From: Prevotella multiformis DSM 16608
GTDB lineage: Bacteria > Bacteroidota > Bacteroidia > Bacteroidales > Bacteroidaceae
Direction of reading: 5' to 3'
DNA: 64,000 nt
Assembly (NCBI RefSeq): GCF_000191065.1
Contig: NZ_GL872283.1
Span: 1,085,444-1,149,443 of the forward strand
This document shows positions 45,883-55,384 of the stretch, piece after piece. The notes beneath the pieces were generated by a model. That model was given only the letters and a program-made list of their open reading frames with translations, searched no databases and was not told the origin of the DNA. Each line of letters begins with the position of its first letter. Position 1 is the stretch's first letter. Both the position numbers and the translations under genes were made by a program.

Positions 45883-45914
45883 CAAAGATAGTGTTTTATT
45901 ATGTAAACACCAAA
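45883..45914 (-). promoter_or_regulatory. Promoter of the porin gene
   Basis: Minus strand: TTTG at 45914-45911, 20-nt spacer, TATCTTTG at 45890-45883; full consensus. Start codon about 60 nt downstream. Confidence 0.85.
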
Positions 45915-46078
45915 TGTTAACCGTAAAAGTAAGCCGGGAAGCAGTCAATCAGAAACAGTCGGCTGCAACCGGGCAATGATCCGACCGGTCCTAATACCGT
46001 CAGACAAGTCTAAAGGCAAGACGCTATGCCGCCAACCTAAATCATTAAACTGCACGACACAAAAACAACCAGCTACAC
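45915..46078. other. Intergenic stretch before array C
   Basis: The whole gap between the porin and lipoprotein genes is 45823-46179. Besides the promoter and array C, no feature was recognised. Confidence 0.4.
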
Positions 46079-46160
46079 GGGAATCCGGTTCCCAGCACTT
46101 GGGAACCGGATTCCCAGCGCCTGGGAGCCCGGTTCCCGACCGGTTGGGAATAGCATTCCC
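46079..46160 (+). repeat. Four-unit GGGAA-N5-TTCCC array, copy C
   Basis: Units GGGAATCCGGTTCCC, GGGAACCGGATTCCC, GGGAGCCCGGTTCCC and GGGAATAGCATTCCC start at 46079, 46101, 46123 and 46146 (steps 22, 22, 23). The last gap is GACCGGTT. The array ends 19 nt from the stop codon of the lipoprotein gene. Confidence 0.92.
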
Positions 46161-46179
46161 ACTGTCTCCCTCTGCAGAG

Positions 46180-46752
46180 TCACCGCCGATGCCGTCCTGC
46201 CAGCCCCGCGACCGCATCGAAACTGTAGACAAGTGTCCCGCTCGTAAAGGTCGTCGTCTCTATCTTGAGCGAGCGGTTCTTGCGGAGGCAGTCGACAAAA
46301 GCTGCGGGATTCCGTACAAAAGCAGAGTCCGTCTGTTTGCTGACGCCGGGCTTATAGGTGAAGCGGCCGATTTCGTCGCCATGCGCATAGACACGCACGA
46401 AATTGGTACTGTCATAGCTGGTGCCCGAGAACTGTTCGCCGTCGCCGAGTATCATGCAAGCCTCTATCCCTACCCTGCCGAGGTAACGGACACGGATCGT
46501 CATGCGGTTGGAGGCCGTAATCTGCGACTTCCTGTTCGGAGCGCTCTGCATCGTGGCGACCGCCGAATCGTTCTGATAAGCCCATGCCGAGACGTAAGCG
46601 CCCTCAACGGAAGACGCACTGTCAAGATCGACCGCCATCATGGTGTCGACCTGTGTCGTGTCATAATGCCCTGCTCCGCGTGACGTGCAGCCGGAGCAGG
46701 ATGCGAATGCCGCCGCTGTAACAGCGGCAAAGGCGAATGGAAGAAATTTCAT
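46180..46752 (-). CDS. Hypothetical lipoprotein
   Basis: A 190-residue exported protein with signal peptide MKFLPFAFAAVTAAAFASC and a lipobox FASC, so probably anchored in a membrane facing the periplasm or surface. The mature part is mostly beta in pattern (QITASNRMTIRVRYLGRVGIEACMI), with no catalytic motif. No family recognised. It starts 75 nt after carB on the same strand and may be read through from the carAB operon. Confidence 0.72.
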   Translation of the reverse strand: MKFLPFAFAAVTAAAFASCSGCTSRGAGHYDTTQVDTMMAVDLDSASSVEGAYVSAWAYQNDSAVATMQSAPNRKSQITASNRMTIRVRYLGRVGIEACMILGDGEQFSGTSYDSTNFVRVYAHGDEIGRFTYKPGVSKQTDSAFVRNPAAFVDCLRKNRSLKIETTTFTSGTLVYSFDAVAGLAGRHRR

Positions 46753-46827
46753 GGGATGAGAAATGTTTTTAGAGGAGCCTCGGGAGTCAAGCCAACACTC
46801 CTGACCCCCGAAACCTCCGGAAAGCCA

Positions 46828-49800
46828 TCAATATTCCCCCCACGCCTTGATGTCAATGTCGTCGAGACCGACATTGCAGAAGGCATGGATGAACGCACTT
46901 GCCAGCCGGCTGTTCGTAATCAACGGAATGTTGAGATCGATGGCGGCGCGGCGGATCTTATAGCCGTTGGTCAGCTCGCGCGGCGTGAGGTCCTTCGGCA
47001 TATTCACCACCATGTCTATCTTCTTCCCGTGCAGAAGGGCGAGTGCCTGCGGCTGCTTCCCTTCGTCGGAAGGCATATAGACGAGTGTGTTCTCAATGCC
47101 GTTCTCCGTAAGATACTTAGACGTTCCTACCGTCGCATAGAGTTCGTAACCATGCTGCCTCAGCATCTTCGCCGCATCGAGCATCTCGGCCTTCTGCTTC
47201 GCACCGCCGGTCGAGAGCAGCACCGTCTTCTTGGGAATACGCTGCCCTACGGAGAGCATCGACTTCAGAAGCGCCGTAGAGGTGTCGTCGCCCAGGCAGC
47301 CCACTTCGCCCGTCGAGCTCATGTCGACACCGAGAACCGGGTCGGCTTTCTGCAGGCGGTTGAACGAGAACTGCGAAGCCTTGATACCCACATAGTCGAG
47401 GTCAAAGAGGTTCTTGTTCGGTTTCTCCACAGGTACGCCGAGCATGATCTTCGTTGCCAGATCAATGAAGTTCAGCTTCAGCACCTTGCTGACGAACGGG
47501 AAGGAGCGGCTCGCACGGAGGTTGCACTCGATGACGAGAATGTCGTTCTCACGTGCCATGTACTGGATGTTGAACGGTCCGTTGATATGCAGTTTCTTCG
47601 CAATCTGGCGGCTGATGCGCTTGATGCGGCGCACCGTCTCCACATACAGCTTCTGCGGCGGGAACTGGATGGTGGCATCTCCGGAATGGACACCGGCGAA
47701 TTCAATGTGCTCGGAGATGGCGTATGCCATGATCTCACCGTCCTGTGCCACGGCATCCATTTCTATTTCCTTGGCGTGCTCGATGAACTTGCTGACCACA
47801 ACAGGATGATCCTCGCTGACATTGGCTGCCAGCTGCAGGAAGCGTGTAAGCTCGTCTTTGTTGGAGCAGACGTTCATCGCCGCCCCAGAGAGGACGTATG
47901 ACGGACGGACAAGTACCGGGAATCCGACACGGTCGACAAACCTGTCGATGTCGTCCATGCTGGTCAATGCGCTCCACTCCGGCTGGTTGATGCCGTTCTC
48001 GGTCAGCATCGACGAGAACTTGGCACGGTCCTCGGCATTGTCTATGTCCTTCGCCGCCGTGCCGAGGATGGGCACATTCTCCTCATCAAGGTACATGGCG
48101 AGATTGTTGGGAATCTGACCGCCTGTCGACACGATCACACCGTGCGGATTCTCCGCATCGATGATATCCATCACCCGCTCGAAGGTCAACTCATCAAAGT
48201 AGAGGCGGTCACACATGTCGTAGTCTGTCGACACGGTCTCCGGATTGTAGTTGATCATGATGGAACGGTAACCCTGCCGGCGGATCGTATTCAAGGCCTG
48301 CACACCGCACCAGTCGAACTCGACGGAGCTGCCGATGCGGTAAGCGCCCGAACCGAGCACGACCACCGAATTGCGGTCGTTAGAGAAGGTTACATCGGAA
48401 GCCACGCCGGCATAGGTGACATAAAGGTAATTGGTCTGTGCCGGATACTCCGCCGCCAAGGTGTCGATCTGCTTGACTACCGGCAGGATGCCGAGTCCCT
48501 TGCGCAGACGGCGGACTATCAGCATCGCCTTGTGCATGTTCTGGCATTCCTCTTCCAGGCCTACGGCACGTGCGATCTGGAAGTCGGTGAAGCCATAGAC
48601 CTTGGCTTCGCGCAGCAGTTCTCTGTCAAGCGTATTGATGTTCTTGCGTTTCAGCTCCTCGTCAATGTCGATGATATGTCTCAGCTTGTTGAGGAACCAG
48701 CGGTCAATCTTCGTCAGGTCGTGAATCTGGTCGACCGTATATCCTCTGTGCATCGCCTTGGAAATCAGGAAGACCCGTTTGTCGGTCGGCTCGCGAAGGG
48801 CGGCATCAAGGTCGTCGATCTGCAGCTCCTTGTTCTCGACAAAGCCATGCATTCCCTGTCCTATCATGCGGAGACCCTTCTGAATCGCTTCTTCGAAGTT
48901 GCGGCCGATGGCCATTACCTCGCCGACCGACTTCATGCTGGAGCCCAGTTCCTTGTCCACACCGCGGAACTTGCTGAGGTCCCACCGGGGAATCTTGCAG
49001 ACTACATAGTCGAGTGCCGGCTCGAAGAATGCAGAAGTGGTCTTGGTAACGGAGTTCTTCAGTTCAAAGAGTCCGTATCCCATGCCCAGCTTGGCGGCCA
49101 CGAAGGCAAGCGGATAGCCCGTTGCTTTGCTGGCAAGGGCGGATGAACGGGAGAGGCGGGCATTGACCTCAATGACGCGGTAGTCCTCGCTCTCGGGGTC
49201 GAAGGCATACTGGACGTTGCATTCGCCGACGATGCCGATGTGGCGCACGATCTTGATGGACAGCGCACGCAGCTTATGATACTCGCTGTTGGAGAGCGTC
49301 TGGGACGGTGCGATGACGATCGACTCTCCCGTATGGATGCCGAGCGGATCGAAGTTCTCCATGTTGCAGACCGTGATACAGTTGTCGTAACGGTCGCGGA
49401 CAACCTCGTATTCTATCTCCTTCCAGCCTTTCAGGCTCTTCTCTACCAGCACCTGCGGAGAGAATGAAAAGGCCTTTTCGCAGAGGGCATCCAGTTCTTC
49501 TTCATTATCGGCAAAACCGCTGCCCAGTCCTCCCAGAGCGTAAGCTGCACGGACGATGACCGGATAGCCGAGCGTCTTTGCGGCCAGACGTGCCTGTCGA
49601 ATATCCTCGCAGGCCTCGCTCTTGATGGTCTTGACGTCAATCTCGTCCAGTCTTTCCACGAAGAGCTCACGGTCTTCGGTATCCATGATGGCCTTGACGG
49701 GGGTTCCCAACACCTTTACATGATATTTCTCCAGCACGCCGGTCTTGTCCAGCTCTACGCCACAGTTCAATGCGGTCTGTCCGCCGAAAGACAGCAGAAT

Positions 49801-50052
49801 GCCGTCGGGGCGTTCCTTTTCAATGACCCGCTCCACGAAGTAAGGCTGCACCGGGAGGAAGTAGATCTGGTCCGCTACGCCCTCGGATGTCTGTACTGTG
49901 GCAATGTTCGGATTGATCAGAACCGTAGAAACGCCTTCCTCACGCAGTGCCTTCAATGCCTGTGAGCCGGAGTAATCGAACTCGCCCGCCTCACCAATCT
50001 TCAATGCGCCTGAACCAAGTATCAGGACTTTCTTTATTGACTCGTCTTTCAT
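46828..50052 (-). CDS. carB: Carbamoyl-phosphate synthase large subunit
   Basis: Makes carbamoyl phosphate from ammonia, bicarbonate and two ATP, for pyrimidines and arginine. The 1074 residues contain two homologous ATP-grasp halves: VLILGSGALKIGEAGEFDYSG at the start and VVVLGSGAYRIGSSVEFDWCG near residue 565, and a C-terminal MGS-like allosteric domain (VLLSTGGAKQKAEMLDAAKM, MPSDEGKQPQA). Length is standard. The start codon overlaps the carA stop by one base (TAATG). Confidence 0.97.
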   Translation of the reverse strand: MKDESIKKVLILGSGALKIGEAGEFDYSGSQALKALREEGVSTVLINPNIATVQTSEGVADQIYFLPVQPYFVERVIEKERPDGILLSFGGQTALNCGVELDKTGVLEKYHVKVLGTPVKAIMDTEDRELFVERLDEIDVKTIKSEACEDIRQARLAAKTLGYPVIVRAAYALGGLGSGFADNEEELDALCEKAFSFSPQVLVEKSLKGWKEIEYEVVRDRYDNCITVCNMENFDPLGIHTGESIVIAPSQTLSNSEYHKLRALSIKIVRHIGIVGECNVQYAFDPESEDYRVIEVNARLSRSSALASKATGYPLAFVAAKLGMGYGLFELKNSVTKTTSAFFEPALDYVVCKIPRWDLSKFRGVDKELGSSMKSVGEVMAIGRNFEEAIQKGLRMIGQGMHGFVENKELQIDDLDAALREPTDKRVFLISKAMHRGYTVDQIHDLTKIDRWFLNKLRHIIDIDEELKRKNINTLDRELLREAKVYGFTDFQIARAVGLEEECQNMHKAMLIVRRLRKGLGILPVVKQIDTLAAEYPAQTNYLYVTYAGVASDVTFSNDRNSVVVLGSGAYRIGSSVEFDWCGVQALNTIRRQGYRSIMINYNPETVSTDYDMCDRLYFDELTFERVMDIIDAENPHGVIVSTGGQIPNNLAMYLDEENVPILGTAAKDIDNAEDRAKFSSMLTENGINQPEWSALTSMDDIDRFVDRVGFPVLVRPSYVLSGAAMNVCSNKDELTRFLQLAANVSEDHPVVVSKFIEHAKEIEMDAVAQDGEIMAYAISEHIEFAGVHSGDATIQFPPQKLYVETVRRIKRISRQIAKKLHINGPFNIQYMARENDILVIECNLRASRSFPFVSKVLKLNFIDLATKIMLGVPVEKPNKNLFDLDYVGIKASQFSFNRLQKADPVLGVDMSSTGEVGCLGDDTSTALLKSMLSVGQRIPKKTVLLSTGGAKQKAEMLDAAKMLRQHGYELYATVGTSKYLTENGIENTLVYMPSDEGKQPQALALLHGKKIDMVVNMPKDLTPRELTNGYKIRRAAIDLNIPLITNSRLASAFIHAFCNVGLDDIDIKAWGEY

Positions 50053-51128
50053 TATTTCAGTGTCTCTACGAATTTGTCAAACATAAAGTAGGTATCTACC
50101 GGGCCGGAGCAGGCTTCCGGGTGGAACTGGGAGGTAAACCAAGGATTCTCTTTGTGACAGATTCCTTCGTTGCTGCCGTCGTTCATGTTCACGAACAGTT
50201 CACGCCAGTCCTTGTCGAGCGTCGATGCGTCAACGGCATAGCCATGGTTCTGGGAGGTGATGTAGCACTTCTCCGTCCCCACCATACGCACCGGCTGGTT
50301 GTGTCCTCGATGACCGTATTTCAACTTGTAGATGGTTGCACCCGCTGCCTTTGACAGCAACTGGTTACCCATGCAGATGCCGCAGATGGGCTTCTTGCTT
50401 CTGTTCATCTGCTTGCGGATAATCTCAACGGCATCGTTGCACATATCCGGGTCGCCGGGGCCGTTGGCAAGGAAGAGTCCATCATAGTCCATATCGGTGT
50501 AATCATAGTTCCAGGGTACACGGATGACCTCTACGCCTCTTTTTATAAGGGAGCGGATGATATTGGCCTTCACGCCGCAGTCTACCAGGACGACTTTCTT
50601 GCCGGCTCCCTCATTGTAACGGATGATTTCCTTCGTGGAGACACGGTCGACGAAGTTCACGCCTTCATAGTCAGCCTCGGGGATGTTGTCCGGCTCGTCA
50701 TCGAAGAGTATTTTCCCCATCATCACACCATGTTCGCGCAGCACCTTGGTAAGCTCTCGGGTATCTATTCCTGTTATACCCGGTACATGCTCCCGTTTCA
50801 GCCAGTCGCCCAGGCTCTCCGCAGCGTTCCAGTGTGAGTACCGCTCCGTATAGTCGGACACGATGATGGCTGACGCATATATCCTGTCACTTTCCATGAA
50901 AGTCGGGATGCCATCCGCATCGAAAGTGAAAGGCGGCACACCGTAGTTGCCTGCCAAGGGGAAAGTCATTGTAAGCAACTGCCCGGCATAGGAGGGGTCG
51001 GTCAGGCTTTCCGGATAGCCCATCATGGCCGTGTTGAATACCACTTCTCCAGCCACAGGGGCATCGTATCCAAACGACTTTCCATGGAATTTTGTTCCGT
51101 CACTCAGGAATAAAGTTACGTTCCTCAT
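50052..51128 (-). CDS. carA: Carbamoyl-phosphate synthase small (glutaminase) subunit
   Basis: Hydrolyses glutamine and passes ammonia to CarB. From ATG 51128 (MRNVTLFLSDGTKFHGKSF) it is 358 residues; an upstream ATG at 51191 would add a basic non-conserved tail. Class I amidotransferase triad: Cys in GICMGNQLLSKAAGA near residue 250 (Asn replaces the common His after the Gly), His and Glu in FTSQFHPEACSGP near residue 335. The N-terminal domain carries AMMGYPESLTDPSYAGQLL. Confidence 0.96.
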   Translation of the reverse strand: MRNVTLFLSDGTKFHGKSFGYDAPVAGEVVFNTAMMGYPESLTDPSYAGQLLTMTFPLAGNYGVPPFTFDADGIPTFMESDRIYASAIIVSDYTERYSHWNAAESLGDWLKREHVPGITGIDTRELTKVLREHGVMMGKILFDDEPDNIPEADYEGVNFVDRVSTKEIIRYNEGAGKKVVLVDCGVKANIIRSLIKRGVEVIRVPWNYDYTDMDYDGLFLANGPGDPDMCNDAVEIIRKQMNRSKKPICGICMGNQLLSKAAGATIYKLKYGHRGHNQPVRMVGTEKCYITSQNHGYAVDASTLDKDWRELFVNMNDGSNEGICHKENPWFTSQFHPEACSGPVDTYFMFDKFVETLK

Positions 51129-51266
51129 TATTGTTCTGTATTGTTGGGTTGTTTGTTTTTTCCGATTCTTTACAGGCCGACAGGCACACATCCTCTTGGG
51201 AGCAATGCCTTCTGTCCAGGATGAAACACGCTCATCGACACGAGAAGCATTCCTTGCAGAGAAGCT

Positions 51267-53171
51267 CTATTTCATCCTTTCGGAATGACGATGCACACGC
51301 TCATAATAGTCAATGAAAGCCTGGTTGACGAGACGCATACCGCCACGGGTCGGATAGTTGCCTGTGAAATACCAGTCGCCCGGATGATCCGGGATGGCAT
51401 GATGCAGCCCTTCCACACTCTGAAAAACGAGTTCGACAGGCGTCGTCATCCCTTCCGGACGCAGCATCTCTATGATCTTCTTATTGAGTTCATCCACCGT
51501 AAACGGCTTGTAAACGGTACGGACGGCATTCACGATGGGTTCGTCCTTGGCCTTGGCAACCTCCTTCCTGCACGCCTCGTACACCTCATCCAGCAGAGGG
51601 GCCATTCCACGGTCATGCAGCAGTTCGACGGCAGCACGGAACACACAGAACTCGTCAGGACAAGGCATATCAATGCCATAGTAGTCAGGGAAGCGGATCT
51701 GGGGTGCGCTCGACACGACGACGATCTTCTTGGGATGCAGCCGGTCGAGTATGCGGAGGATGCTTTCCTTCAATGTCGTGCCCCGTACGATGGAGTCGTC
51801 AATGATGACGAGATTGTCCTCATAGGGCTTGATGCACTCATAGGTAATATCGTAGACATGAGAGGCAAGGTCGTTACGGGAGTTGCCTTCGGTGATGAAA
51901 GTACGCAGCTTGATGTCTTTCCACGCCACTTTCTCCGAACGGACATCCTGATGAATAATGCGGTAGACTTCCTCTGCCGAAGGATCGGTGCCCAAGGCTG
52001 CAATCTGTTCCACCTTCTTCTTGTCGATCCACTCCTTGAAACCATGGACAAGACCATAGAATGCCACCTCCGCCGTATTCGGTATGAAGGAGAGCACGGT
52101 GTGGCTGGTATCGTAGCCGACCGCCTTCAGCACCGGCTCTGTCAGCTGTCGTCCCAGCTGTTCACGTTCCTTATATATATCACGGTCAGAGCCGCGGGAG
52201 AAATAGATGCGCTCGAATGAACAGGCTGAATAGTTCCGGGGTTCGAGTATCTGCTGCAGCGAACATTCGCCACGGCGGTTGACAATCAGTGCCTGACCGG
52301 GATCCAATTCCTGAATGTCATTACACTCCAGGTCGAAAGTCGTCTGCAGCACAGGACGCTCACTTGCCAGCGCAACGATCTCATCGTTCCTGTAATAGAA
52401 GGCCGGCCGGATGGCCCAGGGATCACGGATAGCGAACATCTCACCCGACCCCGTCTGTCCGCAGATGACATATCCGCCGTCAAAGTCCTGCATGGTCGTC
52501 TTGAGGACATTGCTCACCTGTACGTGCTCTTCGATGTAATCGGTGACGGCACGCTTCTCAAGTCCGAGTTTCTGCGCCTCCACGAAGTTGCGCTCCACCT
52601 CCCGGTCGAGCCTGTGCCCCATCAGTTCCAACAGGATATAGGTATCACTGTAGATGCGGGGGCACTGTCCCTGATCTGTCAGTTTCTCGAAGATATCCCC
52701 GATGTTCGTCATGTTGAAGTTGCCGCACATACAGAGATTCTTGGCCTTCCAGTTGTTCCGCCGCAGGAACGGATGGACATAAGAAAGGCCACTCTTGCCG
52801 GTAGTGGAGTACCGGAGGTGGCCCATGTAAAGCTCTCCCGCAAAGGGAAGGTTCGATTTCGCAAAAGAAACATCAGACAGCTGCTCCTGCGAGAAGTCCC
52901 TGTAATGCTTGTGCACATTGGCGAAGATCTCGGTGACGGCATTCTTTCCCTCAGCCCGCTCACGGAACATGTATTCGTTGCCGGGCAGGGAGTCCAGCTT
53001 GACAGAAGCCAGACCGGCGCCCTCCTGACCACGGTTGTGCTGTTTCTCCATCATCAGATAGAGTTTGTTCAGGCCGTACATCCAGGTGCCATACTTCTCC
53101 TGATAATACTCCAACGGCTTCAGCAACCGGATCATTGCCACACCGCAATCTTCATGAATGTTCTTTTCCAT
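51267..53171 (-). CDS. purF: Amidophosphoribosyltransferase, long Bacteroidetes form
   Basis: First step of purine synthesis: PRPP plus glutamine to phosphoribosylamine. The catalytic Cys is residue 9 (EDCGVAMIRL), so an eight-residue propeptide would need removal to expose it. Ntn-hydrolase segments HNRGQEGAGLA near residue 45 and GHLRYSTTGKSG near residue 115 are present, and the PRPP loop VIIDDSIVRGTTLKES is near residue 452. At 634 residues it exceeds the usual 470-510; the extra length includes a 100-residue C-terminal tail. It sits between glmS and carA on one strand. A second, standard PurF elsewhere cannot be excluded. Confidence 0.88.
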   Translation of the reverse strand: MEKNIHEDCGVAMIRLLKPLEYYQEKYGTWMYGLNKLYLMMEKQHNRGQEGAGLASVKLDSLPGNEYMFRERAEGKNAVTEIFANVHKHYRDFSQEQLSDVSFAKSNLPFAGELYMGHLRYSTTGKSGLSYVHPFLRRNNWKAKNLCMCGNFNMTNIGDIFEKLTDQGQCPRIYSDTYILLELMGHRLDREVERNFVEAQKLGLEKRAVTDYIEEHVQVSNVLKTTMQDFDGGYVICGQTGSGEMFAIRDPWAIRPAFYYRNDEIVALASERPVLQTTFDLECNDIQELDPGQALIVNRRGECSLQQILEPRNYSACSFERIYFSRGSDRDIYKEREQLGRQLTEPVLKAVGYDTSHTVLSFIPNTAEVAFYGLVHGFKEWIDKKKVEQIAALGTDPSAEEVYRIIHQDVRSEKVAWKDIKLRTFITEGNSRNDLASHVYDITYECIKPYEDNLVIIDDSIVRGTTLKESILRILDRLHPKKIVVVSSAPQIRFPDYYGIDMPCPDEFCVFRAAVELLHDRGMAPLLDEVYEACRKEVAKAKDEPIVNAVRTVYKPFTVDELNKKIIEMLRPEGMTTPVELVFQSVEGLHHAIPDHPGDWYFTGNYPTRGGMRLVNQAFIDYYERVHRHSERMK

Positions 53172-53365
53172 TTATAAGGTAGTCTATATGTCTTTAATTG
53201 TGGGGGGTCAAGAAAGCAGGAAAAATCCAGGAGGTCAGGTGGGTCTGGGGAGACCCGAAGGAAAAAATCCATGCAGGGAGGGATATTGGCTCCGGACGGC
53301 AGCCTCCTCTTCCTTCAACGTTTCTCACGTCTTTTTCTTCCCTCTACCTCCATTCCTTTTCTCTC

Positions 53366-55213
53366 CTACTCTACGGTAACCGACTTGGCAAGGTTGCGCG
53401 GCTGGTCGACGTTCTTTCCCTTGCAGACCGCAACATAATAAGCCAGCAGCTGCAGCGGAATGGTAGCCACCAACGGTTCGAGGCAGTCCATCGTATCGGG
53501 AAGTTCGATCACGGCATCGGCTATCTTCGAAACGGTGGTATCTCCTTTTGATACCAAAGCGATTACACGGCCCTGCCGTGCCTTTATCTCCTGAATGTTG
53601 CTGCGTACCTTCTCATACATTCCGTTGTGGGTCGCAATGACCACGACCGGCATGTCCGAGTCGATCAGCGCAATCGGACCGTGCTTCATCTCGGCTGCCG
53701 GATACCCTTCGGCATGGATATAGGATATTTCCTTCAGCTTCAGCGCACCCTCCAACGCCACAGGATAGCTGTACCCCCTGCCGAGATAAAGGAAGTTGCG
53801 GGCGTATGTGAACGTGCGTGCCATATCCGCAATCTTGTCGTTCACTTTCAGAACCTCCTTCATCATGGCCGGTATCTCAGCCAGGCCCCTCACGGTCTTC
53901 ACGTACTCATCGTGGCCGACGGTCCCCTTGGCATTCGCCAGGGCAAGGGCGAACATCGTCAGCACGGTGACCTGTCCGGTAAACGCCTTCGTAGAGGCCA
54001 CACCGATCTCCGGACCCACGTGGATGTAGGTGCCGGTGTCCGTTGCGCGCGGAATACTGGAGCCGATGGCGTTGCAGACCCCATAGATGAAGGCACCCTT
54101 CGCCTTCGCCAGTTCTACGGCTGCGAGCGTGTCGGCCGTCTCCCCGCTCTGCGAGATGGCGACGACAACATCGCCGCTGCCCACCACCGGATTCCCATAT
54201 CGGAACTCGCTGGCATATTCGACCTCGACCGGTATGCGGCAGAACGACTCTATCAGCTGCTTGCCGATCAGCCCAGCATGCCAGCTTGTCCCACAGGCTA
54301 CGATGATGATGCGCTTGGCACTGAGCAGCCGGCTCCGGTAGTCGATCAGCGCACTCAGCGTCACCCGGTCGTGGTCGACATTGATGCGGCCGCGCATGCA
54401 GTTGGTCAGACACTCCGGCTGTTCGAAGATTTCCTTGAGCATGAAGTGGGGATAACCTCCCTTTTCTATCTGACCGAGGTTGATGTCTACGGTATGGATC
54501 TCCGGCGACAGCTTCTCATTCAGGATATTCACCACCTTCAGTTCCTGACCCAGTTTCATAACGGCAATGTTGCCGTCATCGAGATAGACCACCTTGTCGG
54601 TGTACTCGATGATCGGACTGGCATCCGAACCGAGGAAGAACTCACCGTCGCCGATGCCTACCACCAGCGGGCTCTGCTTTCTCGCCGCAATGATGGTATC
54701 AGGATTGCGCCTGTCGAGCAGCGCAACGGCGTATGCCCCTATCACCTGGTGCAGTGCCAGCTGCACGGCTTCCAGCAGACTGAGGTTCTTCCGTGTCTGT
54801 ATGTAGTCGATCAGCTGTACCAGCACTTCCGTGTCGGTCTCCGACCGGAACTTGACTCCTTTTTCTATCAGCCTGTGCTTGATCTCGGCATAGTTCTCGA
54901 TGATTCCATTGTGGATGATGGCGAGATTCTTCGACTGCGAGTAATGCGGATGCGCATTGACAGAAGACGGTTCGCCATGTGTCGCCCAGCGCGTATGGGC
55001 GATGCCGACGGTTCCGGTTATGTTCTTGTCGGCACAGAACGCTTCCAGATCAGCCACCTTTCCTTTTGTCTTATAGACATTCAGGCTGCCGTCCGTGTTG
55101 ATCAGTGCGACCCCCGCACTGTCGTATCCTCTGTATTCAAGCCGTTTCAGGCCTTTTATCAAAATGGGATAAGCCTCACGCTTCGTACCGATATAACCTA
55201 CTATACCACACAT
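53366..55213 (-). CDS. glmS: Glutamine--fructose-6-phosphate aminotransferase
   Basis: Makes glucosamine-6-phosphate, the entry to peptidoglycan and lipopolysaccharide amino sugars. The 615-residue product begins MCGIVGYIGTKREAYPI (catalytic Cys2), has the Ntn glutaminase domain (1-240), and two SIS isomerase domains, with ACGTSWHAGLIGKQL near residue 305 and the closing PRNLAKSVTVE holding the active-site Lys. It may head a glmS-purF-carA-carB run; a -7 box lies 94 nt upstream. Confidence 0.97.
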   Translation of the reverse strand: MCGIVGYIGTKREAYPILIKGLKRLEYRGYDSAGVALINTDGSLNVYKTKGKVADLEAFCADKNITGTVGIAHTRWATHGEPSSVNAHPHYSQSKNLAIIHNGIIENYAEIKHRLIEKGVKFRSETDTEVLVQLIDYIQTRKNLSLLEAVQLALHQVIGAYAVALLDRRNPDTIIAARKQSPLVVGIGDGEFFLGSDASPIIEYTDKVVYLDDGNIAVMKLGQELKVVNILNEKLSPEIHTVDINLGQIEKGGYPHFMLKEIFEQPECLTNCMRGRINVDHDRVTLSALIDYRSRLLSAKRIIIVACGTSWHAGLIGKQLIESFCRIPVEVEYASEFRYGNPVVGSGDVVVAISQSGETADTLAAVELAKAKGAFIYGVCNAIGSSIPRATDTGTYIHVGPEIGVASTKAFTGQVTVLTMFALALANAKGTVGHDEYVKTVRGLAEIPAMMKEVLKVNDKIADMARTFTYARNFLYLGRGYSYPVALEGALKLKEISYIHAEGYPAAEMKHGPIALIDSDMPVVVIATHNGMYEKVRSNIQEIKARQGRVIALVSKGDTTVSKIADAVIELPDTMDCLEPLVATIPLQLLAYYVAVCKGKNVDQPRNLAKSVTVE

Positions 55214-55306
55214 ATCCTAAATACATTCTTTATCCGAAAATGAGAACATCCCTCACACCCTCTTATCAGCCGGCAGTCCAGAATACTGCGCGCAGGACAT
55301 GGATGT

Positions 55307-55314
55307 CAAAGATA
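55307..55314 (-). promoter_or_regulatory. -7 promoter box of glmS
   Basis: The minus strand reads TATCTTTG. No convincing -33 element. The leader of about 90 nt shows no glmS ribozyme features. Confidence 0.45.
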
Positions 55315-55384
55315 TTCTCATTTCTAATTATGTTTTCGCCACAGCCAGGGATGCCGCAGACACGTCCTGGCAGGAGACAGAATA

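Noticed and set aside
53627..55243. 538-codon plus-strand frame opposite glmS
   Set aside because: glmS is unambiguous on the minus strand; the antisense frame has no recognisable motif.
55214..55384. glmS ribozyme or riboswitch upstream of glmS
   Set aside because: The leader is short and shows none of the ribozyme core; such ribozymes are chiefly known from Firmicutes.
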